Positions 1 to 13,960 of a DNA stretch of 64,000 bases are shown piece by piece (position 1 is the stretch's first letter; the number at the start of each line of letters is the position of its first letter). The translations under genes and the position numbers were made by a program. Origin of the DNA: Clusia tigrina (lineage: Eukaryota > Arthropoda > Insecta > Diptera > Clusiidae); NCBI GenBank assembly GCA_920105625.2, contig OV050032.1, forward strand, positions 136,249,107-136,313,106. The letters run 5' to 3'. Under the pieces are notes generated by a model. It was not told the origin of the DNA, searched no databases, and saw only the letters and a list, made by a program, of their open reading frames with translations.

Positions 1-828
1 GACTGATTTGAACTATTTCTGCTCATTTCGGTACCAAATTGGATCAACAACACTATGGTGGCAATTGATACATGCACCACCTTTATTGCCATAAATGCTG
101 CTCGCGATCAATACCTGCGAATTAGCTCAGACGAATTTGCATCATGCGAGCGAATCAATCAAAATGAATATGTGTGTTCAAATGTTCCAATCCGGTACAG
201 CTATGAGGCTGAGATGTGTTCCTGCGAAATCAATTTGTTTAACAACAACACTCAACCAAATTGTAAACTAAAACCTGTGGCCAATAACATTACGTGGCTA
301 CCATTGAAGAAAAATCAATGGATTTATGCAATTCCGTCAACTTTACGATCCACTGCAGTCTGCGGCAAAGAAATCATCCCGTTGACACTGAAAGGCTCAG
401 GACTACTGACACTTTAGCCAGCATGCGTGCTAAAACACAATGCAATCTCAATACAATGGCAAGAATCCGCATCCAGTTCGTTAACAGCATAACGCACAAG
501 CCTAGGAAAAATTACAGAATTATCAAATAGTGAACAAATAACCCTACTATTGCAGAAAATCAACGCGATCACTTACACAACACAACTGAAGAATCTCTCA
601 AAATTACACAATGCTCTGGCCAAGGAAAAACTGATGACACTGCACAAAATTCAACCACCAGACTATTACCACCATGCGGTGAGTTATACCGCACTGTTCC
701 TGTCCGTCATACTTTTAATTACTGGGCTCATATGGAAAATACGAAGTCAACGTGGCGTCAATGTACCAGAAATCATCACGGCAACAGATACGGTGCCTAA
801 GCCTCGCCCTCGCCACCAACCAATATAG
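1..828 (+). pseudogene. env remnant (C-terminal part) of an LTR retroelement
   Basis: One frame runs from position 7 to the stop at 826-828, interrupted by TAG at 415 and TAA at 490, with TGA at 4 just upstream. The first part carries a Cys-rich pattern (a C near SCERI, a later CSCEINL block, then C-K-L) like the fusion-type envelope proteins of insect LTR elements. The last part (about 673-735) encodes a strongly hydrophobic membrane anchor followed by a basic tail and a proline-rich end, as expected for the C-terminus of such a glycoprotein. The N-terminal half and the rest of the element lie outside the window. The nonsense codons make it a dead copy. Family assignment (gypsy errantivirus versus env-bearing BEL) is uncertain. 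Confidence 0.65.
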
Positions 829-1142
829 TATCTTATATAGGTTGAGCTGTGCTCAACTCGCGGGAGAAATGTTAATTGCATTAACAGTTGATGTGCAAAC
901 CTCATTGGGAGGTATGTAACATTCAAACTTTTAATGCATAACGTCTTATTTTGCAGACAATTAGGCTTGTGTTAAGCAAACCTTGCCTGCTTAACGATGA
1001 AATTTTCATTGTTGACAAAAACTCCAATTTATAATACATCAGCGAAGGCATTGCACTGGTTGAAACATGATATCATGTGCAATACGCTAAAAAACTCAAT
1101 TCAAGGCCAGCTTGCTAATTTGTCAATAATGCACATATCATG
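829..1142 (+). repeat. Probable 3' LTR start of the env-bearing element
   Basis: Eleven bases of purine-rich sequence (CGCGGGAGAAA) end at 869 and are followed by TGTTAATTGC at 870, the usual arrangement of polypurine tract and LTR 5' end. The sequence downstream is noncoding. It stops being traceable near 1143, where the tail of a reverse-strand Jockey element begins. No second LTR copy is present in the window, so the LTR end cannot be placed. Confidence 0.45.
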
Positions 1143-3050
1143 GTTATGCTTTCAATTTAATTTTTTTTTTTTATTATTTATTTCTTCCTCTATATATTAC
1201 AATCTAGAACAATAATATTAAGTAATATTTTGTGCAGGTTTGGATTGAATATGCTCTTTTTGCTAATGCCAAAAGAACTTCTTTTATTTATTTGTTTATT
1301 AAATTTTCTCAATTTATCCATCATTTTATTTATGTATGTATATAATTAATTATTTATTTTGTTATTGTTATGTATTTATTTTTTTAAACCTTCCTGTAAG
1401 TTCTGCAGGGGTAATTCGCTTCAATCTTCTTGGAGTTCCACCCTCCGTGTCTGCTGCACTACGCAGTTCCAGGTTTTGATGGCCTCTCAGTCGGTGTATA
1501 TATTTGGTGCTGCATTTTGTGATTGTATCCGTAATGGTTTCAATGTGTAGGTCACGGTGTATAACCTCGTTCGGGATATACCATTCAGCATTTGTAATTG
1601 TTCGTAGTATTCTTGACTGCATTCGTTGTATTATATTTAAGTTTGATATGCTAGCTTTGCCCCATATCTCGATTCCATATTTCCAGATAGGCGCTATTAT
1701 TGTCTTGTATATTATTAGTTTGTTGTAGAGAGATAGTCTAGATGCTCGTGGAATTAGCCAGCTTAATTGTCGGTACTTATTTTTTGCATCGTTTCGCTTG
1801 TTAATGATGTGCTGCTTCCAAGTCAATTTTTCGTCTATGGTTGTTCCAAGATATTTTGCAGCAGAGTGAGTTTTTATTTTTTTGTCCTTTATAGCAAGGC
1901 TGTATTTTGTCGATTTTCTGTTTGTATATACAACTTGTACAGTTTTGTCTTTATTTATCTCTATTCCCCATAAGTCACACCATGCTACGCATACTACATT
2001 GTCTAATATATGTTGGATTGCATTTATTGCCTTTTTTTCGTCATTGTGTGATGCCATTAAAACTGTGTCGTCTGCGAATGTTGCTATCATCGCATTGCTT
2101 TTCGAGGGAATTGGTATATCTGCTGTGAATATTAAGTATAGTAGAGGTCCTAATACGCTGCCTTGTGGTACTCCAGTTATCATTGGTAGGATGTCTGAGC
2201 AATCCTCGTCATATTTTATGTAGAATTGTCGTTCGCTTAAAATGTCATAATAATTTTGTGGAAATATTCGCTTAAGTTTATATAGAAGTAATTTGTGCCA
2301 CACCTGGTCGAATGCTTTTGCAATGTACATAGCTACGTAGTACTTTTTGTTGTCTATACTTTCAAGGATTTTGTTTACAACCCTGTGGACCTGTTCCACA
2401 GTTGAGTGTTGTCCTCTAAATCTAAATTGATGACTGGGTATTCATTTTTTTGTTGTTAAAATTGGCTCTAATCTGTCCTGTAGTATCCTTTCAAATATTT
2501 TCGATAGTATTGGCAATAGACTGATAGGTCGGTAAGAAGTTGTTTTGGTGGCATCTTTTCCTGGCTTGCTGATGGTTGTTATCTGTGCAACTTTTTCATA
2601 AGCGAGAGAAATACTTAGTTTCTAGCATGCAGTTAAATATATTTCGGATATATATTATAGATATATCAGGCATTTCTTTTAGCATTTTCCCGCTTATCAG
2701 ATCATATCCTGGCGCCTTTTTGTCTTTTAATTTTTTAATTTTGTTTTTGATTTCTGCTACTGACGTCTTTTTTGTTTTGGATTGCGGGATATTTATTACA
2801 TTGTCAAGATGAGTGGTTTGATTGTCCATTTCGCTTGTAAATATTTCAAGGAAATGTTTGGCCAGTGTGTTGGCTTTGTCTTTACTTGTTTTCGCCCATG
2901 TACCGGTTTGTGTTTTGATAGGAGGTTTGTGTATTATTGCACCAGTGAGTTTTTTCGTAGCCTTCGAAAGAGAGTAATTTGTTGATATGGTCGTTCCCAA
3001 GTTCAGCATATGTTTTTCTAGTTCCTTTTCTCTGTTTTTCTGAAGTAAAA
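1143..3050 (-). mobile_element. 5'-truncated Jockey-type non-LTR retrotransposon
   Basis: Reverse-strand coding sequence of a Jockey-like ORF2 ends at 1368. It is followed (toward lower coordinates) by an AT-rich 3' UTR and a T-rich run on the + strand around 1158-1175 that would be its poly(A) tail. The 5' limit near 3050 is where RT similarity stops, so the copy lacks ORF1 and the endonuclease. No target duplication was recognised. Confidence 0.75.
1368..3009 (-). pseudogene. Jockey ORF2 reverse transcriptase, frameshifted
   Basis: The N-terminal RT part (3009 down to 2596) includes the KAPGYD block. The rest (2399 down to 1368) includes GVPQGSVLGPLL and the FADD catalytic motif, then the thumb and C-terminal region with the WKYGIEIWG and IQRMQSRILR blocks typical of the Jockey clade. 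Between them (2595-2400) the protein remains readable in other frames (SYRPISLLP, then a TGA stop near 2453), so at least one frameshift and one nonsense codon separate the parts. Full Jockey ORF2 proteins are around 900 residues; only the RT and C-terminal portions are here. It would have been the polymerase for target-primed reverse transcription. Confidence 0.8.
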
Positions 3051-3203
3051 ATTTTAATAATACCTAATTAAATTTAATAATACCTAATATGTATAGCCTA
3101 ATTATATAAAATATATGTATATAGAAAAATTAATAAATACCTACGATTGGCACATCCAAAAGTTAACTGTGAGTATTTTCATTTTAACTTAGCATTGATT
3201 GAT
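3051..3203. other. AT-rich spacer
   Basis: No coding potential. It contains two short copies of a TTTAATAATACCTAAT-like string at about 3052-3087 next to the 5' end of the Jockey copy. Confidence 0.5.
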
Positions 3204-3369
3204 TCTCCTTCTCCGACACCAAGGTTTATGTGCCTGTTGTCAAACCCACCATCAACTCGGTACAAGCACCGCTGTTGCAGTTAGGTCTTTCTTCACCGAT
3301 ACCAAGGTTTACGTGCCTGGTGTCAACATTATCATCAACTCGGTACAAGAACCGTTGCTGAAATTCAGC
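3204..3369 (+). repeat. Two imperfect tandem units of about 83 bp
   Basis: The string ACCAAGGTTTA occurs at 3218 and 3301, and CATCAACTCGGTACAAG recurs with the same 83-bp offset. The units differ at a handful of positions. They end just before the first recognisable BEL/Pao coding sequence, so they may belong to that element or to the target. Confidence 0.7.
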
Positions 3370-3390
3370 TGTTAAATTTAATTTAACAGA

Positions 3391-5304
3391 ACCCTTAAGC
3401 AATTCACAGCAAATCGGGTACAACAAATCCAAGAAAGGTCGAAGGCTGGCGAATGGCGATATGTACCCTCTGATAATACCAATCCAGCCGATCTCATTTC
3501 TAGAGGAATAGCCATAAATGAGTTGATTGACTATACGCTATGGTGGCATGATCCCGCCTTTCTCCAAAATTCAAACTCTACATGGCCAACCCTACCAGGG
3601 AATATACCCACGTGCCTAAATGATGAACTGCAGAACGAATGTCGTCAAGCGAAAACTGCAACAACGGCAATAGCCGGAGGGTGCCAGTTCCGTGGACAAA
3701 AATCTTGTCAATTGCAATTTGTCGCAAGTGTTAGCGCAATTAGCATAAATCAACAATCGCTATTATATCGCTACACATCTCTTAATCGGCAAATTCGGGT
3801 GACAGCGTGGATACGTAGATTTATAAGCAATTGTAAAACGCCATTAAGAAGGGAGGATAAAGATCATCTGAGTCTCAGTGAACTGGTTGAACCATTAGCA
3901 CATTGGATTGAGCAGGAGCAATATGACCATTTCAAAACCGATATCCAAGCATTGCAGCAGAACGACGAGAACAACATATTAGCCAAAAGATCGCGTTTCT
4001 CGAATGCAATAGGCGCACAGACCCCATTCATGCAAGATGGTTTATTGCGTATGCATGGTCGTTGGCAGAATGCGGACTTACCAATCGATCATTGTAAGCC
4101 TATTATATTACCGGGAAAGGGGCGCTTGGCCTGGTTATTGGCACTTTCGGCGCTCCTCAACTTATTGCATTGCGGGGCACAACAGCTCACAGCCAGATAA
4201 AGACAACGTTATTGGATTATAAGTGCACGTCCACTTGCTCGAACGCTTATTAAAGTCTGCATTACATGCGAAAAACTAAGAGCAAAAATGAGCGAGCAAA
4301 TGATGGGTAAGCTCCCAAGTTGTCGTGTACGTCCTGCACGCCCATTTCTGCATGCCGGGGTGGATTATGCCGGTCCCATACTAGTAAGACCGAACCGGTG
4401 GAGAGGAAGGGTTGTTATAAAGGGTTAAATAGCTGTCTTTACTTGCATGGTGTCGAAGGCAGTACATTTGGAATTTTTGTCAGACTTAACCACGAATGCG
4501 TTTATGATGGCCCTCATACGTTTTACATCTCCCTACGCTCATTGTTCGAATCTCTGGAGCGATAATGGGGAAAATTTTGTAGGAGCAGAGAGGGAGCTGA
4601 TCCGCATGCTGCTCACTTGGCAGGCATCAGATTTATATGAACTAATGGTATCGCGACAAACACAATTGCATTTTATCACCCCTTCGGAACCCCAACAGGG
4701 CAGCATTTGTGAGTCTGCCATCAAGGCTGTCAAACACCTCTTACGTCGTGTCATGGGAGCACGCTTATTGACTGTTGAAGCGAAGCAGAGCTTACTCGCG
4801 GAAATCGGAGCTATCCTCAACTCGCGCCCACTATGCGCACAGGTCGCCAACCCACAAGACCTTAATGCTCTAAAACCTGGGCATTTGTTGATCGGTGAAT
4901 CCTTGGTCCCATATCTAGGAGAGAAAGTTCCATCAGCACGGCCGAAGAACTGTCTAACCTATTGGCAAGCGCGGCAACAAATGGCCCAGAGATTCTGGAA
5001 ATTATGGAGCGACAGCTACCTACATGAATTACAGCAGCGTCCCAAATGGCGAGAGGCTCGCCAAAATATGAAGGAGGGCGATTTAGTCGTCATTAAAAAT
5101 GAAGCGACACCACCAACACTTTGGATTATGGCACGTGTAATTGGAGTGCACCCAGGCGCAGACGGTTTGGTGCGGAATGTCACACTGTGGACTGGACATG
5201 GTACAATCACTGGACCCATACATCGATTATGTTTGCTACCCGTAAAACCAGTTGAGCCTCGAGTGGCATCGAGTCTCAAGGCCAGAGGATGTTCGCGCAT
5301 GTAG
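3391..5304 (+). pseudogene. BEL/Pao pol remnant: RNase H end and integrase
   Basis: One frame is readable from about 3399 to 5304 and is interrupted by two in-frame stops (TAA at 4198 and TAA at 4426). In order it encodes the end of RNase H (NRVQQIQE, then WRYVPSDNTNPADLISRG), a linker with WWHDPAFL, the integrase zinc-binding region, and the core. The core has Asp in VDYAGPI (about 4361), Asp in WSDNGENF (about 4558) and the Glu of SICESAIKAVKHL. The C-terminal part ends with the LWIMARV and VTLWTGHG blocks common in BEL integrases. Gag, protease and RT are absent, so this is a truncated copy. The two stops make it nonfunctional. Confidence 0.85.
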
Positions 5305-8510
<3,206 letters not shown>

Positions 8511-9125
8511 ATGCCACAAAGAGGTCGCGCTAATATCGGTCGGCGTTCCCGACGTACAACGGACCAACGTAATTATACAGCACGTCCTCCTGAAGAGGAA
8601 AATGCTAATGCAAGGGAATCTGCTGGAATCGGAATGATTGAACATCGTGCGCGACAATCACAAGAGGCTCACGAAGCTTACAATGAGCAACAACGATTGA
8701 GAAGAAGACAAGTTCGTGCTCAGGAAATTCATGAAGCAAGAGAACAACGTTTGGCTGCTCACCGACAACGCCAGCAACAACAACGATTGCGTAATTTGAA
8801 TATCGAACGTGCAGCCATTCGATATGAGCCGGACATTGAATACGGTGCGCACGCATCAGTTCGATTTGGTTCGATGTCTGTCGTTTGCCCGCATTGCGAT
8901 GCACTGAAATTTCCAAAAGAGCCGGCCGGATTGTGTTGCGCAAGCGGAAAAGTGAAATTACCAGAGTTACTTCCTCCACCAGAGCCATTGCGGTCGTTGC
9001 TTTACGGTGAATCACCAAATTCGAATCATTTTTTACACAATTCCAAGATGTGTAACGATTGTTTTCAAATGACGTCGTTTGGTGGGGAAATTGTGAATGA
9101 ACATAATTACAATCCCACATTCAAG

Positions 9126-9204
9126 GTTAGTTCACCAACAATCTAACACTTATTATCTCGCCAATAAAATACAGAAATTAACATATTTGTCTGCAACTAT
9201 CCAG
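9126..9204 (+). other. Intron 1 of the Helitron gene
   Basis: 79 bp beginning GTTAGT after AAG and ending ATCCAG. Removing it joins NPTFK to IHGQIYLLAG in frame. Without removal the frame stops at 9144. The length is not a multiple of three, so the frame agreement is informative. Confidence 0.8.
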
Positions 9205-9703
9205 ATTCACGGGCAAATTTATCTTCTTGCTGGATTGCTGTTGCCGCATCCTGATCAAGATCACAAATATCTCCAAATATATTTCCTTGGAGATTCAAAT
9301 GAAGAAGTGAATCGACGTTGTGCAATTTTCAATGCGACGAAGAGAGAAATTGTGCAGCAATTGCAAGAAATGTTGCATGAGCACAACGAACTAATTCGAT
9401 TATTCAAAACTTCGTTAGAAAGGATGCCATCTGATGATCACAGAATCATCATAAAAGCGGACAAACGACCAGCAGGCACTCATGAACGGCAATATAATGC
9501 ACCGACGGCCGATGAAATATCAATTGTTGTTGTTGGCGATAATTTAGAATCCCGTGATATTGTTATTAAACGTCGAGCTGGAGATGCATTAGAGCGAATC
9601 AATGAAACTCATCGATCGTATGACTCACTAAAATATCCGCTTATGTTCTGCCGTGGTGAAGATAGATATCACTTGAGATGCAACATGATCAATCCTACCA
9701 ATG

Positions 9704-9761
9704 GTTAGTAAAAGAAAAACAAACACTCTTGATTGTAACTTCATTTTTTCTTAACTTTTAG
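9704..9761 (+). other. Intron 2 of the Helitron gene
   Basis: 58 bp beginning GTTAGT and ending in a pyrimidine-rich tract and TTTTAG. Joining 9703 to 9762 completes a Val codon and continues NPTN into VVDTKKKVSAMNFYAYR, the family pattern. Read through, the frame stops at once (TAG at 9706). Confidence 0.8.
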
Positions 9762-10368
9762 TTGTCGATACAAAAAAGAAGGTCAGTGCAATGAACTTTT
9801 ACGCGTATCGATTGATGATTCGCGAAGGAATTGACAACCATCTCTTGAGATATCGCCGATTATTTCAACAGTATGCAGTTGATGTGTACGTGACGATGGA
9901 GACAGAACGACTCAATTTTATTCGCTTCAATCAATCTTCGATCTGAAGAGTATATTCACTTGCGAGACGCGGTCAATAGCGATGAAGATGTGACAAACCT
10001 TGGCCGACTCACGATTTTGCCATCAACATACATTGGCAGCCCAAGGCACCTGCACGAGTACTCGTATGATGCGATGACATACGTGCAGAATTATGGACGG
10101 CCGGATTTGTTTGTTACATTCACTTGCAATCCAAAATGCCCACAGATAACGGAATTATTGAATCGCGGTCAATCAGCAAGCGATCGTCACGATATCACAG
10201 CACGAGTTTTCAAACAACAGCTACGATATTTGATGGACTTTATCGTGAAGCAATGTATATATGGTGCTGTTAGATGCTGGATGTACTCTGTTGAGTAGCA
10301 AAAAAGAGGTTTGCCGCACGCACACATTCTTCTTTGGTTGATGGACAAGATTACACCAGATCAAATTG

Positions 10369-12738
10369 ATGACATAATTTCTGATCCAGAGATAGATCCA
10401 GAATTATACGAAGTGGTGAAAACCAATATAGTTCATGGACCTTGCGGACACTACAATCCCACTTCGGTTTGAATGTCTGACATTAAATGCACGAAACACT
10501 ATCCACGTGCTTTTCTTTAGGAAACGCAAACTGGAAATGATAGATATCCACTCTATTGGCGTCGCTCATCAGACAACAATGGCAGAACATTCAGCATTCA
10601 ATTTAGAGGAGTGAATATCGAAGTTGACAACACATGGATCGTACCATATTCGCCAATATTGTCTAAGACATTCAAAACTCATATTAATGTTGAGTATTGC
10701 AGTTCTGTGAAATCGATCAAATACGTTTGCAAGTACGTCACCAAAGGAAGCGACATGGAGGTTATTGGCCTTGAACGAGATGAGACCAGCAAGTATCAAA
10801 TGGGTCGATACGTGAACTGCAATGAAGCGCTTTGGAGAATATTTTCTTTTGTTATTCATGAGCGTTTTCTGACTGTTCTGCTTCTCGCAGTACATTTGGA
10901 GAATGGCCAAAGAGTGTATTTCAACCCAGAGAATGCAGTACAGCGAGCGGAAACACCACCAGCAACAACATTGACGAGTTTTTTCTCAACTTGCGCCAGT
11001 GATCCGTTTGCGGTACATTGCTTTATTCGGAAATGCCTCGATATTATACATGGAATGCATCGTCGAAGAAATGGTTACGGAGAAAGCAGTAGACGGATAT
11101 CCAGGTGTGTTCTCAACTAATGCATTAGGACAAATTTACACAATCCACCCGAAAAACGACGATTACTTCTACCTTCGGTTGCTATTGATTAATGTACGCG
11201 GTTCAACTTCATATGAGTCATTGCGTACTGTGAATGGTACGGTGTGTGCAACTTTTCGAGAAGCATGCCAGCAATTACAATTGCTGGAACATGATAATCA
11301 CTGGAATCAAACGATGGACGGTGCGATAGCTACTTCGCATGCAACTGAAGTGCGCAGACTTTTCGCGATGATCATTTCGATATGTCAGCCATCAAATCCC
11401 CGTCAATTATGGGATACGTACAAAAATTACATTGCTGAAGACATTTTACATCGTATTCGAGTTTCAACATGGAATTCAGAATTGCAAATGAACGATGAAA
11501 TCTACAATGAAGCATTGGTGTTGATTGAAGATTTGTGTTTGCTTATGAGTGGCAAACTATTGACTAAAATTCAAATGCAAGCGCCAAATCGTGAAATCAG
11601 AGATGTACTGAATCGTGAATTGGAACGTGAGCGTGCATACGACAGAATAACTTTGGAACAACAACTACAAAGAAATGTTCCATTATTGAATGAGCAGCAA
11701 AAGAGTGCGTATGATGAATTGATGAAGGCTGTCAATGATGGAAACGGTGGACTATTTTTTCTTGATGCGCCCGGCGGAACTGGGAAAACGTTCCTGATAT
11801 CATTGATTTTGGCAACAATACGATCTCAAAATGGCATTGCGTTGGCTCTCGCATTTACTGGGATTGCTGCAACTCTACTAGAAGGTGGAAGAACGGCACA
11901 TTCGGCACTGAAGCTTCCGTTAAACATGCAAATCAATGAAACACCTGTTTGCAACATTTCAAAGCAATCAGCTATGGCAAAAGTGTTGAAGAATTGTAAA
12001 CTGATAGTATGGGATGAGCGCACAATGGCTCACAAACGGTATCTTGAAGCACTTGACAGAACAATGAAAGATATGCGGAATAATAATAGTCGCTTTAGTG
12101 GCACAATGATACTGTTAGCAGGCGATTTTCGACAAACACTTCGTGTTATTCCGAAATCAACAGACGCGGATGAATTGAACGCATGTCTCAAGTCATCGTA
12201 TTTGTGGCGGTACGTGAAACCTATACGATTGACTATGAAGATGCGAGCGTTCCTGCAACAGGATAGCACCGCAGAAGTTTTCTCTAAAGAACTGCTAAGA
12301 ATTGGAAATGGGCAAATTCCGGTTGATACTTCCAGTGGTTTGATATCAATTCCACCTGCCATTTGTCAATTCACTTCAACGAAAGCTGAACTCATCACGA
12401 ATGTTTATCCGAACATTGGCCAAAATTATCGTAACTACGATTGGTTGAGTGCACGCGCAATTTTAGCTGCCAAAAATACCGATGGTAATGACTTAAACTG
12501 GACGATTCAAAGTCAAATTCCGGGAGATTTGCGCTCATACAAATTGATCGATCGAGTTGAAAATGAAGACGAAGCCGTGAATTTTCCAGTGGAATTTCAA
12601 AATTCTTTGGATTTGCCGAGCATGCCGCCGCATCATTTGCGTCTCAAAGTTGGATCTGTCATTATTATGCTTCGCAATCTTCATGCGCCGAAACTGTGTA
12701 ATGGAACCCGACTGATTGTGACGCAGCTATCGAATAAT
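10369..12738 (+). repeat. Left arm of a 2.36-kb inverted repeat
   Basis: Starts at ATGACATAATTTCTGATCC and runs to CGCAGCTATCGAATAAT. It is matched on the opposite strand by 12823-15184 with scattered substitutions and small indels. By eye the arms agree over almost their whole length. Confidence 0.9.
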
Positions 12739-12789
12739 GTGATAGTTGCAAGAATTTTGAAAGGGACTTACAAGGGGCAGAATGCTTGA
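11095..12789 (+). pseudogene. Helitron Pif1-like helicase domain, C-terminus missing
   Basis: This is the longest open frame of the forward copy (about 565 codons). It covers the region after the nuclease (VFSTNALGQIYTIHP), the linker with a LLNEQQK helix, then the helicase: Walker A GGTGKTF near 11772-11795, Walker B-like IVWDERTMAHK near 12005, then GDFRQTLRVIP and LWRYVKPIRLT (motifs of the Pif1 family). It ends at MLRNLHAPKLCNGTRLIV and stops at 12787-12789. The last helicase block (INKSQGQ-type) is absent, so the copy is truncated at the junction with the inverted copy. The expected role is 5'-3' DNA unwinding during transposition. The domain is open internally but incomplete. Confidence 0.88.
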
Positions 12790-12822
12790 TTCCACGAATT
12801 CCTTTATATTATATTATTCGAT
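12739..12822. other. 84-bp spacer between the inverted Helitron arms
   Basis: The first part (to about 12800) continues the forward helicase sequence (GTYKGQ), followed by TTCCACGAATTCC and an AT-rich stretch. It has no counterpart in the right arm. A hairpin with this loop could form. Confidence 0.7.
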
Positions 12823-13960
12823 AGCTGCGTCACAATCAGTCGGGTTCCATTACACAGTTTCGGCGCATGAAGATTGCGAAGCATAATAATGACAGATCCA
12901 ACTTTGAGACGCAAATGATGCGGCGGCATGCCAGGCAAATCCAAAGAATTTAGAAATTCCACTGGATAATTCACGGCTTCGTCTTCATTTTCAACACGAT
13001 CGATCGATTTGTATGAGCGCAAATCTCCCGGAATTTGACTTTGAATCGTCCAGTTTAAGTCATTAACATCGGTATTTTTGGAAGCTAAAATTGCGCGTGC
13101 ACTCAACCAATCGTAGTTACGATAATTTTGGCCAATGCTCGGATAAACATTCGTGATGAGTTCAGCTTTCGTTGAAGTGAATTGACAAATGTTAGGTGGA
13201 ATTGATATCAAACCACTGGAAGTATCAATCGGAATTTGCCCATTTCCAATTCTTAGCAGTTCTTTAGAGAAAACTTCTGCGGTGCTATCCTGTTGCAGGA
13301 ACGCTCGCATCTTCATAGTCAATCGTATGGTTTTCACGTACCGCCACAAATACGATGACTTGAGACATGCGTTCAATTCATCCGCCGCTGTTGATTTCGG
13401 AATAACACGAAGTGTTTGTCGAAAGTCGCCTGCTAACAGTATCATTGCGCCACTAAAGCGACGATTATTATTCCGCAGATCTTTCATTGTTCTGTCAAGT
13501 GCTTCTAGATACCGTTTGTGAGCCATTGTGCACTCATCCCATACTATCAGTTTACAATTCTTCAACACTTTTGCCATAGCTGATTGCTTTGAAATGTTGC
13601 AAACAGGTGTTTCATTGATTGCATGTTTAACGGAAGCTTCAGTACCGAATGTGCCGTTCTTCCACCTTCTAGTAGAGTTGCAGCAATCCCAGTAGATGCG
13701 AGAGCCAACGCAATGCCATTTTGAGATCGTATTGTTGCCAAAATCAATGATATCAGGAACGTTTTCCCAGTTCCGCCGGGCGCATCAAGAAAAAATAGTC
13801 CACCGTTTCCATCATTGACAGCCTTCATCAATTCATCATACACACCCTTTTGCTGCTCATTCAATAATGGAACATTTCTTTGTACTTGTCGTTCCAAAGT
13901 TATTCTGTCGTATGCACGCTCACGTTCCAATTCACGATTCAGTACATCTCTGATTTAACG
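12823..13960 (-). pseudogene. Helitron helicase domain, reverse copy, frameshifted
   Basis: Two overlapping reverse-strand frames carry the same domain as 11620-12738: ERERAYDRITLE, LLNEQQKG and Walker A GGTGKTF (near 13761-13785), ending at KLPLNMQ. A frame change near 13600-13620 follows, then the second frame resumes at MAKVLKNCKLIVWDECTMAHK and runs to RLIVTQLSNN. The Walker B region reads DECT where the forward copy has DERT. A stop (TAA) lies near 13954 between this part and the upstream part. Truncated at the same helicase position as the spacer junction, so it lacks the last motifs. Confidence 0.85.

Larger units (their letters stand above)
8511..11120 (+). pseudogene. Helitron Rep region (N-terminus and HUH nuclease), spliced and disrupted
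   Basis: I start at ATG 8511 (MPQRGRANIG); an in-frame ATG at 8463 adds 16 residues without family character. Exon 1 (8511-9125) encodes a charged Arg-Gln-rich region, then Cys motifs CPHC, LCC and CNDCF. Exon 2 (9205-9703) and exon 3 (from 9762) continue the Helitron pattern (IHGQIYLLAG, LMFCRGEDRYH, MNFYAYRLMIR). Breaks follow: a one-base shift near 9935-9944, TAG at 10296 directly before QKRGLPHAHILLW, TGA near 10469, TAG near 10518 and a frame change near 11013. The PHAH pair at about 10313-10324 is the HUH metal-binding motif. It would have nicked and joined DNA during rolling-circle transposition; this copy cannot be translated intact. Confidence 0.85.

Noticed and set aside
10569..10910. 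Antisense frame of 113 codons, repeated at 14634-14975
   Set aside because: It is the shadow of the Helitron coding strand; it appears twice only because the Helitron sequence is inverted.
12030..12362. Antisense 110-codon frame, also at 13189-13521
   Set aside because: Shadow of the helicase domain on the other strand.
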